Source: Septoria linicola
Lineage: Eukaryota > Ascomycota > Dothideomycetes > Mycosphaerellales > Mycosphaerellaceae
DNA: 64,000 bases
Assembly: GCA_024114885.1 (NCBI GenBank)
Contig: CP099422.1
Location: 434,001-498,000, forward strand
Direction of reading: 5' to 3'
Position 1 is the first letter of the stretch. The number at the start of each line of letters is the position of its first letter. The notes below the pieces were generated by a model. The model saw nothing but the letters and a program-made list of their open reading frames with translations. It was not told where the DNA came from and ran no database searches. Shown here one piece after another: positions 1 to 9,461 of this stretch. Position numbers and translations under genes: made by a program.

Positions 1-2951
1 ACGGGGTTATAGAATCGGTGTGGTCGGACGGGGTACCAGGCGCGGAGGAAGATGATGTCGGACATGAGGACCTTATCTTCGAAGGTAGCACGGAAGCAGC
101 CTTCGGGTTTTGAGAGGGCTTTCTTGATTTGACCTCGGATGCCGGAGACGGTCTTGATGCCTGCGCCTTCAAATTTGGCGATTTCGAGAGCGGAGGAGAA
201 CATATCCTTGACAAAGGCTGTATTCTTGAAGATTTTGTAGGGGTGACCAGTCAGCTTGAGCTTCTTGACGATCTCGGTGCTCTCGTCGACGTTCAGAACC
301 ACACCGGTCGCCGCTACACGGAAGCCAGGATTCTTGTTCGAGAAGGACTGAACGCAGCAGAAGCCAGTATTGGGCGCTGCTAGAGGTCCATAGAAAGTGC
401 CAAAGCAGTGCATATGTTCCGGAGTGTACTTGAGCATACGGTTTCGCGTACGCGAGTCGGATATACTGTAGACGGGCGTGGACTGGAATCGTCTCCATCC
501 CAGAGAGAAGATGAGAGGGTCGTTCGTCTTCAGAATCTTCTTATGCCATCTGTGACGCTTGATGCGGACTTGCACAAAGCCCATGCGCTCTTCAGTGGGC
601 TGCAGTCCACCAATAAGCAGAGGGAATCGTGCATCAAAGTTCTCGACAAACTCGACGGGCACGTCTGACAGAATGAGACGAGCATAGGTGCCGGCTCGGA
701 AGCCTTCTGCCCGTACTCGTGTGGCCTCGTCCAGATCCTCGAACTCCTTGCGATTGATGTCCTGCTGCTTCTTGAGCATAGCTTTCTGTGCATCGTACCA
801 CTCGTCTTCACCAAACTCGTCGCCCTCAGCATCGCCGTTGGCTTCGCGATTGGTGTTCTTCGGGTTCAAGAATCCTTCGCGATCTTCTTCCTCAAAGCGC
901 ATCTTCAGCTCCTCCTTCTTGCGCGCGTTCTTGGCTCGTTCGTCTTCGATGCTCTCCGGTCCATCAGCGCCATCCTCTACGTCGCCGCCTTCAAGATCTT
1001 TGAACTCTCCATCGCCTTCACTGTCATTGTCCAAGCCCTCGAAGTCATCGTCACCGTCTTCTCCGTCACCTAGCGCCTGTCCGTTGGCACCAGTCAGGCC
1101 GACCGCAGTGAAGCGTTGCCGGAGTGCCTCCACATTATCCTCGTCTGTCCACTTCTCCTCAAGCTCTTCGTAGTTGTATTTTGGAATCATGCGAACCTCG
1201 TACTCCTCGTCGGCACCTGGCTTCCTTCGGTTGAAGAAGACATCCTCCTGCTCATCGTCTTCATCATCTTCCTCGTCCTCACCTCGCCATTTCTTCACAA
1301 GCTCAGCTGTCGAGAGCATATCATCGTACATCATCTTCGCGAGGTCTGCAACCCGATATGGCTGCTTCTTGCCGGACATTCCTTTCACACGCTCTGACAT
1401 GTTGCTCTTCCAGCGTACTTCTCCATCTTCGTCTTCCAAGTCGAGCTCAGAGTCTTCTGCATCTGGATCGTCTTCGAGCTCTTGATCAGACACGTCCGAA
1501 ATTGATCCAAGATCGCTGTCTGAGTCTGCAAAGGCGACATCGCCCTCGACTTCGGTGTCCTTGTCTTTCTTCGAGCTGCGTGATTTCGATGACGCTTCTT
1601 GAAGTGCTTCGAGATCCGCCTCATCGTCTGTGTCGCCGCTCTCGAAACCCTCATCCTCGAGAACTTCATCATCACCTTCGCGATCGTACAGCGTAGCTTT
1701 CCTTGCGCTCTTGCGACCAGTGTCCTTCACTTCATCGTCATCCAGGCTCTTGATGCGTCGTCCGTCGTCGAACAGTGCTATGCCGTCATCCTCCGCCTTC
1801 TTGCGCTCGCCTTGCAAGCCGACAACCATCTGTTCACCCAGCCCTCTATCCTCATCGTCCTCGTTCGCATCGAATGTATTGCTCTTGACATCAATGTAGA
1901 CGGCATCTTTGTCCATGAGGACACCACCAACATCACTCATCGGCGCATAGATGACCTTCTGCTTCTCACCAAGCCGCCGCCTCTTCTTCGTGCCATCGGC
2001 CTTCTCTTTCGCCTGTTCAAAATATGGTGTAGGACAAGGATCGGGTAGGGATTCGACACGTTGGACGTGGAGGTCTCCGATACCAGGAACATGGACTCGC
2101 GCATCGTGAGAGGGGAAGTTTGTGCCGCGCAGATAGCCATACAGCGCCACAGTGCGGTCACAGCTGGGGTCTTCCTCCTTCTTCGTCTCGGGCGTGATGT
2201 CCAGCATGCGATCGGCGAGCGCATAAGGATGCGAGTTTCTCCAGACGAGCGGTCGAGGATTCTTCATGACGCTCAGAAAGCGCGACAAATTGAGCACTTC
2301 TCGGTCGGGATATCGTCCATTGATCACGCCAGACAAGTAGAAGAGCTTTGCACCCTGGTACAGCTCGGACCAGAATCTGTGCTTCAGCCTCTTCTTCTGC
2401 GCCTTCAAGGTATCCTGCTTTCGAAATAGATCCAGATGTGTCAAGATACCGAACACATTACCCGGCATACCTGTACTGCTCAGCACCGACAGAAATTCCA
2501 TCGTCTCCATCTCGAAGCCGTAGTTTCCGTCAATCATGAGCAGCACGATGTCCACCACTTTCGCCATGTCGATCGCAGCAGCCAAACTGTCGCTCGGACT
2601 CTCCATGAGCGTCAATCGCCTCCTCTTGCTCGTGACAATTGTGATGGGTCCTGTCGGCTGCGAGACTGCCTGCTTGGTGTATCGCCTCACCAAACTCTTG
2701 ATCAGCGTCGTCTTGCCCACTCCCGGTGGTCCGACCACGCCCACTACCAGCGGAGGCGCTTCCTCGGGCAATCTGTCCACCAGCGGAACATGCAAGCGCT
2801 TTTCCTTGACATCGTGACTTCTCGCCGCCTGTTTCTGCAATCGTCCGGGAGCACTGAAGGCGAATGCTTTGGGGTTCGGCTGAGAAGTGTCGTGCTTTTT
2901 CTTCGCCTTTGTCGGCCGATGCGCCGTGTGCGCCTGCTCGTCGCCACCCAT
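1..2951 (-). CDS. BMS1: BMS1-type ribosome biogenesis GTPase (3' end cut by window edge)
   Basis: Nucleolar GTPase of the SSU processome, known in this family to bring Rcl1 to the 18S pre-rRNA maturation sites. One open frame runs from ATG at 2951 to the window edge, 983 codons without a stop or intron. A basic N-terminus (KAKKKH, about residues 15-20) precedes the P-loop GPPGVGKT at residues 74-81 and a THLD guanine-specificity motif near residue 165. A long Asp/Glu-rich middle follows, typical of Bms1. The C-terminal part has the Bms1/Tsr1 signature: RIKRHRWHKKILKTNDPLIF, then GWRRFQS and the ending MSDIIFLRAWYPVRPHRFYN. Fungal Bms1 is usually about 1,150-1,200 aa, so roughly 170-200 residues lie beyond base 1. 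The gene is divergent from the proteinase inhibitor gene, with 356 bp between the starts. Identification is firm; only the 3' end is missing. Confidence 0.95.
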   Translation of the reverse strand, partial: MGGDEQAHTAHRPTKAKKKHDTSQPNPKAFAFSAPGRLQKQAARSHDVKEKRLHVPLVDRLPEEAPPLVVGVVGPPGVGKTTLIKSLVRRYTKQAVSQPTGPITIVTSKRRRLTLMESPSDSLAAAIDMAKVVDIVLLMIDGNYGFEMETMEFLSVLSSTGMPGNVFGILTHLDLFRKQDTLKAQKKRLKHRFWSELYQGAKLFYLSGVINGRYPDREVLNLSRFLSVMKNPRPLVWRNSHPYALADRMLDITPETKKEEDPSCDRTVALYGYLRGTNFPSHDARVHVPGIGDLHVQRVESLPDPCPTPYFEQAKEKADGTKKRRRLGEKQKVIYAPMSDVGGVLMDKDAVYIDVKSNTFDANEDDEDRGLGEQMVVGLQGERKKAEDDGIALFDDGRRIKSLDDDEVKDTGRKSARKATLYDREGDDEVLEDEGFESGDTDDEADLEALQEASSKSRSSKKDKDTEVEGDVAFADSDSDLGSISDVSDQELEDDPDAEDSELDLEDEDGEVRWKSNMSERVKGMSGKKQPYRVADLAKMMYDDMLSTAELVKKWRGEDEEDDEDDEQEDVFFNRRKPGADEEYEVRMIPKYNYEELEEKWTDEDNVEALRQRFTAVGLTGANGQALGDGEDGDDDFEGLDNDSEGDGEFKDLEGGDVEDGADGPESIEDERAKNARKKEELKMRFEEEDREGFLNPKNTNREANGDAEGDEFGEDEWYDAQKAMLKKQQDINRKEFEDLDEATRVRAEGFRAGTYARLILSDVPVEFVENFDARFPLLIGGLQPTEERMGFVQVRIKRHRWHKKILKTNDPLIFSLGWRRFQSTPVYSISDSRTRNRMLKYTPEHMHCFGTFYGPLAAPNTGFCCVQSFSNKNPGFRVAATGVVLNVDESTEIVKKLKLTGHPYKIFKNTAFVKDMFSSALEIAKFEGAGIKTVSGIRGQIKKALSKPEGCFRATFEDKVLMSDIIFLRAWYPVRPHRFYNP

Positions 2952-3307
2952 CTTGCTGTCACCACCTTACCCGTCAGGAGTGTTGCGATACAGTGCACAT
3001 GTGAAGCCAAGATTTCGCGCCTTCCAAAAGTTCTCGAGAAGCTCGGGCCAGAAACTGAATTAAGCTCCTTGCGGCAAGTGCTAGTTATCGATAGTCGGCT
3101 AAAAGCGGTCCTTCCGCTGCTGAGATGAGCCATGTGCTGTGAGACGTCACTGCTGCAGGAAGCTGGGTGGGCAGGCAGGCTGCTGTATTAATCTCGCGTG
3201 CTTGATCACCTCTCACTCTTCTCTCTCTCCACTATCCACAGCGATATACAGAATCAATCACACTGTCTTCCTCCACCCGCAGATTCACCACATTCCGAAA
3301 CGTCAAG
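2952..3307. promoter_or_regulatory. Divergent intergenic region, BMS1 / proteinase inhibitor
   Basis: This 356-bp spacer separates two start codons pointing outward and must hold both 5' UTRs and promoters. The side next to the inhibitor start is pyrimidine-rich (a CTCTCACTCTTCTCTCTCTC stretch near 3210-3230), common upstream of highly expressed filamentous-fungal genes. I see no TATA box I would defend. Confidence 0.5.
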
Positions 3308-3700
3308 ATGCCTTACAAGATCAACGTATGTGGCATTGGAGGAAGTGGGAGGGGTTGACTGACTGATATGGCAACAGGTCTCGCTTGCAAAGGATGCTGA
3401 TGCAAAGCACTACGACACGTGTGTTCTATCTTGTACTGGTCGAGAGTGTGTGGTCATCAGGAACTGACATGGACACCACAGTGCAAAGAAGCAGGTCGAG
3501 GACCAAGGCGGCAAGGTTGTCAATGAGTACAAGCTGATCAAGGGCTTCACGTGCGTCTCATCTCTCATAAGCTGATGACCGATGTTCCTACTGACCATCA
3601 TACTTCATGCAGTGCCGAGTTCCCAGACGACAAAGTCCACTCCCTATCCTCGAACGAGCACATTAATGTCGAGAATGATGGTGTGGTCAAGACGCAATAA
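3308..3700 (+). CDS. Peptidase inhibitor I9 family protein (Pbi2/POIA1-like)
   Basis: Four exons, 3308-3325, 3378-3418, 3482-3550 and 3613-3700, give 216 nt and a 71-aa protein. Introns start GTATGT, GTGTGT and GTGCGT and end in AG; splicing restores one clean frame ending TAA at 3698-3700. The protein starts MPYKINVSLAKDADA and contains VEDQGGKVVNEYKLIKGF and TAEFPDDKVHSLSSNE. This is the betaalphabeta layout of the I9 inhibitor/propeptide family: the inhibitor stands alone, as in yeast Pbi2, which inhibits vacuolar proteinase B. There is no signal peptide, fitting a cytosolic or vacuole-linked role. Three introns in 71 codons is unusually dense. Family membership is clear; the target protease is inferred from homologues. 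Confidence 0.85.
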
Positions 3701-4702
3701 GAGCCCGCGAGCTCACGATGGATGATGAGATGGCATGATGTTATGCACAAGATAACACGTAGATGATATATGATACCTCTTTGAAGAAATCGGGCTATGC
3801 AATCGTGCTCTACTATGTCCATCCTGCTCCCGAAGACTTGCTTGCCACATTATCAACGGGACTCTAAGTGATCGGGCGAGAGCAGGTGAGGTCCTTGAGC
3901 TGTCTGGTCTCTGCTCCGTCGCGAGTAAGAATGTCTTCAAGATCTGATAGTCCATCGCCCAGGCGATGTGCCGAATTCTAGGCTCGGCAGCTTGACATTC
4001 TAGTCCATTGCCAGCTTCAGCGAGATGTTCCTGGCGAGCACTCAATGCAGGAGATCGGGATCTAACTAGTGTGACGTGCCTGATGCTTGGCAGTGGCAGT
4101 TGCAGGAATGCCGTCCAAGAGGATCTCTCCTACCTTGACTTCAAGTCGTGCAAGCTCACTAGGAATCCCACCTCCGCGCACACTGCGCCGTTGAGACGTC
4201 AGTTGGTAGTGACTCGCGATTCCACCGATAACGCGATTCCCATGGGTTGCTCGCCCTCGAGGATACGGCCGAGTTGTCAAAAGGTACGCTGATCGGTGTA
4301 ACAACCTACAGCCGAGCGCAATGTCGCTATTGAAATATGAACAACGAAGCCATCAATCTCACGCAACGCGTTCAGGTCGTCGGCTTTCCTCGGTCTAGCA
4401 GCGCCCTCCGAGGAAGTACCGCCCCTATTCACGTGATTATCTGCTTAAGCCGAGCATGATTCTGACTTCACGCATCCACTCTATGCATCCAAGACCACAA
4501 ACACAAGCAGAGATTTCACCTAGGCCGCTATGGAGACGCTGGGCACATCAATGAGAGACGATGCAGGTGTCACAGGTAGGCGCTCAACACTTTCTTACCA
4601 GAGTCCTTCCTGAGTGCCACTTTCCGCTTTCATCAGTTCAGTGTGCTTGAGCAGTCACTAGAAATATTGAAACCTATCCGAAGATCATCTACGTCAGTCA
4701 CA
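3701..4702. other. Intergenic, no gene supported
   Basis: About 1 kb between the inhibitor gene and the PDC-like gene. Short frames occur on both strands (for example minus 4062-4304) but none shows a recognisable domain, splice continuity or a conserved-looking start. I see no repeat or RNA gene here. Confidence 0.5.
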
Positions 4703-6616
4703 ATGCCACACCCAGTCAGCCCAGGGCGTAGTGTCAACATTGCGGAATGCCTCTTCACTAGACTTGCTCAGCTCGGATGCACAGCTTGCCATGGCTACCT
4801 GGAGACTTCAGCTTGCGGAAGCTAGACTTTGTTGAATGTAGTGGTGTTAAATGGGTTGGCAATTGCAACGAACTAAATGCAGGCTACGCTGCTGATGCCT
4901 ATGCTCGACTCAACGGACTGGGAGCGCTCTGCACTACGTTTGGCGTCGGAGAACTGTCAGCTGTTAATGCCGTAGCCGGATCTTACGCAGAACGTGTTCC
5001 AATTGTGCATATCGTCGGCACTCCTGGTCGACCCAGTCAGCAGAATGGTATGCTGCTACATCACACGGTATGTCCTACATTCCTACAGACCCGCAAACAT
5101 AGTGGTGCTGACCATAGAAAGCTCGGGAACGGCGACTTTCGAGTGTTCGCCCGAATTTACAAGGAGATCACGATATCGCAAACCGATTTGCTCGACCCGG
5201 CCACAGCACCTTCAGAGATCGATCGCGTTCTGGCTACGTGCTACAGCGACTCGCAGCCAGTGTACATCCAGCTACCCACTGACATGGTTGATAAGCCTGT
5301 TGATACTAGTCTGCTTGACGTGCCTATTGACACGAATCCGCACCCAAGCAATGAAGGAGCGGAAGACATTGCCCTGCAGGTTGTCTTAGACAAGATCTAC
5401 GCAGCTGAGCGGCCAGTGTTCCTGGTTGATGGCGCTGCTCAAAGGAGACGGGTGAGATATAGCTCTTGGAACGCAATCCTCACGTAGTGCTGACCATCAT
5501 CAGATCCTTCCCGCCGTCCACGCTCTCATCCGCAGAGCCAGACTTCCAGTCTTCGTCGCTCCCATGGGCAAGGGCGCGGTAGACGAAGACCTCTCAAACT
5601 TTGTCGGCGTCTACGCTGGTGCCGGCTGTCACCCGGGTGTTAGCCATGCTCTGGATAGCAGCGACCTCGTCATCACGATCGGCACGATCCAATCAGATTC
5701 CAACACTGCTGGCTTCACGTATCGGTTTTCCAAGCTGAACACCATCGACATCGAATACGGCTGTGTAGCTGTCGGCTATGCCAAGTTCGAGAAGGTCTTC
5801 TTCAAGTCTTTTATCCCGAGGCTAGAACAAACGCTGGATGTGTCAAGACTGTCTTACGCAGCGTTCCAGGTCGCAAAAGTGTCACCGCCTACACCTGTCA
5901 ATTCCGAGAATGATTTCATCACACATGCTTACCTTTGGCCTAGACTCTCGACTTTCCTGAGAGAAGGCGATATTCTGGTTACTGAAGCTGGCACATCGTT
6001 CGTCGGAGCATGGGAGACGAGACTACCGAGAAACGTGGTCAACCAGATCTTGTGGTCTAGCATTGGATATGGTGTCGGTGCTGCTCAAGGCGCGGGCTTG
6101 TATGCAAAGCAAAAAGGGCAGGGACAAAGAGTGATCTGTTTTGAATAGGACTGCCTTTCAGCACACGAGGCCTACCACTTGCTAATAATGATCTAGGATC
6201 ATTCCAACTGACGTGCCAAGAGCTCTCAACCATTATCCATCACGACTTGGACATCACAATGTTCGTCATCGACAATGATGGTTACGAGATCGAGCGCTGG
6301 GTACATGGCCCGGAGGCTTCGTACAATGACATCCCGCAGTGGCAGTATTCTAAGTTTGCTGAAGTTCTCACAGTACCGGAAGCTGGACATCGTGTCAAGT
6401 CGTGGAAAATCAGATTAAAAGCAGAGCTTGAGGCGCTGTTTACCGATGGAGAATTTGCGACCGGGAAGGGGCTGCAAGTAAGTCTCATATTCATCAACGG
6501 AAACGATGAAGGCTAACGCGTGATAGCTCGTGGAGATGCACATGCCAAGAGGCGATGCTCCGAAGACCTTACGAGAGTTCGCGGCAAGTGCTGCGAAGAG
6601 GGATGCGAAGCAGTAG
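4703..6616 (+). pseudogene. Pyruvate decarboxylase-like thiamine-diphosphate enzyme, disrupted
   Basis: Clear relative of pyruvate/indolepyruvate decarboxylases, which decarboxylate 2-keto acids with thiamine diphosphate and Mg2+ in the cytosol. Exon parts: 4703-5067, 5122-5451, 5504-about 6152, 6197-6477 and 6527-6616, with introns at 5068-5121, 5452-5503 and 6478-6526. Family marks: GNCNELNAGYAADAYAR with the cofactor-activating Glu, LLHHT with the catalytic His pair, FRVFARIYKEIT, APMGKGAV, and NDGYEIERWVHGPEASYNDI after the metal site. Two lesions: (1) a one-base frameshift near 4790, between LAQLGCTACHG and LPGDFSLRKL, consistent with loss of one C; (2) an in-frame TAG at 6146-6148 where the metal-binding GDG motif should be, next to a spot where the expected GT donor reads TGCC. 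The GDG motif is essential, so the gene as written should not give active enzyme. It converges on the MFS gene, with 34 bp between the ends. Confidence 0.85.
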
Positions 6617-6650
6617 ACTGCAATTGGAAGTATTGTTGATGTGGCCATGG

Positions 6651-8364
6651 CTAGGACTGCTGTTTGCGACTAATGAATGCTCGCCACGATTTGATGTTAG
6701 CGAAGGTGTAATAGAATGTTTGACTGGATTCGAACTTACCTTGGGATTCAGAATATACACAGGCACACCCAGCACAAAGATGCCCACAAAGATTCCAAAT
6801 AGCTGTTCGAGTCCATCAGTAAAAACAAGCAGACAATCTTGACACTGATCACTCACAATCATATAAGCAGTCAAATAATCAAACCTCTGCACCATCGGCA
6901 CAATCCCAAAACTCGCCGCAAAACTCACCACATTCTTCATCCCAACCACCATAACCAACGCACTCCCCGGATTCGCCGGAAACGCTTCCGCCGCAAAATG
7001 CGTCGAACTAATCAACAACACAATAAACCCAAACTCATACAACGTCCACCCCATAATCACTCCCCACGCACTGCATCTCTCCGGATACTGCGCCGTGACC
7101 GCATACACCGCTAGCCCAATCGCACTCACGATCGTCGGCAAAATGAGAATAACCAGTGTATCCTCAGGGATATGCACCCCTCCCCTCCTCCTCGCAAGAT
7201 AAATGTTGATCTTGTCGCCGATATACCGTTGCAGCGTAGAACATGGCAAGGAGAGAAGCGGGGAAGATTCCCACGTTGACGAGACCTGTGGAGGCGGGGG
7301 ACCAGTGGAAGGATTGTTGCAGGACGGAGGCGTAGGTGAGGGAGATGGCGATTCCGCAGCCGAGGGAGATGGAGGAGGCGAGGATGGCCCAGAGGACGGC
7401 GGGGGAGGTGAGGGATTGGGACATTTTGAGGAGGGCCCGATTCGATGAGGTGGTGTGTGGTGTATGTGTTCCGAATCGGGATGTGGCTTCCACAGATGAG
7501 AGGATAGTTGCAACGCCAAATTCATCCGTGTGCAAGACTTGCCCATTGTAGGATGTTAGGCTGCGATCATATCTTGTTTCAGGCAGCAGAAAGATTGCGA
7601 GAAGCATGCCGAAGCCGCAGAGGATGGCGAAAGTGTAGTAGAACCATCGCCAGGAACTGTCTGCGACCAGATAGCTGACGCTGATGGTGAAGACTGCGTT
7701 GATGAGATTCTGTGTGCCCCAGTAGACTCCGAACCAGAGGCCTCGTTCGTCAAGAAAAGAGATGTCGGTGATGATGAGTGGGAGGACAGACTCTGTCGCG
7801 CCAGTGGCGAAGCCTTGCAGGATGCGCATTGCCATGTGCGTTTCGAAGGATTTACTCACTCCAGCGCCGATCGTTGTACCGAGAAGGAGTAGAGTGCAGA
7901 GCAGGAAAACGGGCCGCCGTCCAAAGACCATTGACAGCGGAAGGATGACGAAGGCGCCTGTTCGTTCACTGATCAGCGTTCCTTGTCATGCTTGAAGCCA
8001 CTGTTATGACATGATATGGTTTACCACAAGCCATCACCAAACTCGGATACGTCGTCAGATTGATTATCTCCTGCACCGCATACCCCTTCGGAGCATAGAG
8101 CTCCAAGATAACAGGCACTATCGGTCCAAAACCTCCAACGAGCACAAGTGAGAAGACGGAGAACCAGCAACAACACACGATAATGCCCAGCTTGCGCCAT
8201 TTGTTGAAATTCAGAGGATCATTCGGATCGGCAGAAGGTATAGGGATTCTGCGAACTTGGCCATTTTCATCGATGAGGTGAACACCTCCGCCTCGCTGCG
8301 TGTCATTGAGATGTTTGCCGTCTTGTTCAGCATATTCGACCTGTACTACGGCTTCTTTATCCAT
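6651..8364 (-). pseudogene. MFS transporter, DHA1-like, with a frameshift
   Basis: Twelve-helix major facilitator, plasma-membrane drug/polyamine-type efflux family. Exon 1 runs 8364-8025 and starts MDKEAVVQVEY, with the family's PNDPLNFNKWRKLG before TM1. Intron 7958-8024 restores ACGAFVILPLSMVFGRRPVF (motif A loop). Exon 2 runs from 7957 to 6857, with helices and the central GDKINIYLARRRGGVHIPED. Exon 3 is 6740-6802; a short last exon 6651-6659 is likely after intron 6660-6739 (ends ...NPKQS). Near 7224 the frame jumps by one base: FYAAT is in one frame and YIGDKIN in the next, consistent with one extra G (ACGG for ACG). The frame is otherwise open, so this is either a recent loss or one base-call error. 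An alternative ATG at 8391 adds nine residues. Substrate cannot be told. Confidence 0.75.
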
Positions 8365-9461
8365 GGCGTTGCTGTGTGGTTCGGCGATCAAGTTTGTGGA
8401 ACGACAAGTGCTGCCATGGTCGACATGGGTTTAGATGTATATAACAGTGGCATTGTCGCTAGACTGTGCCTGATGGTAGGTGAAGGTCGAGTCGAGCTCG
8501 GATGTCGTGGATGGTGAAGATGGAGTTCTCGGCAGACACAAATGCGGCTGGAGCGGGGGTGGGCATGAAGATGCGATATGTGCCAAGCCGAGAGTCGGTT
8601 TGAGATGAGTATAGAAAAGAGTGGACTTCCTACCTGCTACTTGAAAGACGCCTTGTCCACACACCTGCGTCTGCTCGTTCAATGTAGGTTGGGATGGTGG
8701 ACGTGGGTATCGACCACCGGATGGCTGGCCTATGAAATGGTTCATTGTGAGCGGCTTGTGTCCACTTTCCGATAAGAGCTGATGTGCTCCATGATATATA
8801 TCTGCAGAGTCGTGCAGACCATTGTGGAGAGATTGATGCAGTAGACATGTGGAGATGTCGTGAGCAGAACGTACGGCTGTTGAGTCGGCACTGTTGTGCG
8901 ACCCTCGGAGCTGGCATGTAGAATCCAAGTTATCGCGTTCAACGTGCAGATGAGCCTGGGAGGTATGTCAACCTGGCATCTCCTGACTTGATTGCCAGAG
9001 ATAATATTGTCTGAGAGGTTCTCTTGCTCGTTCCCCTCCCCTCACTGAAGAGAGTCTTGGAAAGCAAGCCTTCTATTCCCAGGCCATCAAAACCTTGCGG
9101 CGTCAATGACAAAATCAATCTACCAACTCTCCGTTCCAAACGATCTCATGAGAGAAAGCTCGGGCAGTTGCCAAGCATCTGCATAGCTGGGGTTTGTGCT
9201 GAAAAGTAAGAAAGTGACAAGGTATGAAGCACCCACTCCGTGGGTCGTGGGGTCGATTGTGGTCAATTTCAAGGCTGTAAGCATAAAGCTTCACGCCAAA
9301 ATGGGTGAATGGGGGCTGATGGACTACGAATCTCCATGTCGATCAGTCTCGTTGCGGTGAAGTCGTGTCAACTGCGTGGCACAATAGCATTAAGCGTCTC
9401 GCAACGTCAGACTTGCTGCGCCGTGTTTGTGTTCCTCATGTCGTTCCGCTTCCCGTCGCCA
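8365..9461. other. Intergenic, no gene supported
   Basis: About 1.1 kb holding the MFS upstream region and the 3' flank of the PRPP synthetase gene. Frames of 60-165 codons exist (the longest on the minus strand at 8431-8928), but their composition is not protein-like and they cannot be joined into a credible gene. Confidence 0.5.

Noticed and set aside
688..2429. Long plus-strand frames inside the BMS1 region
   Set aside because: They are antisense shadows of a clear BMS1 frame; their Ser-rich runs are the complement of its Asp/Glu-rich stretches.
6725..6740. GGATTCGAAC word resembling a tRNA T arm
   Set aside because: It lies in an intron of the MFS gene and no acceptor stem, D arm or anticodon arm can be built around it.
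4703..8364. PDC plus MFS as a secondary-metabolite cluster
   Set aside because: There is no backbone synthase, regulator or further tailoring enzyme next to them, and both genes are broken.
8431..8928. 165-codon minus-strand frame
   Set aside because: Composition rich in His, Ser and Pro without domain, signal or neighbouring exons; probably chance.
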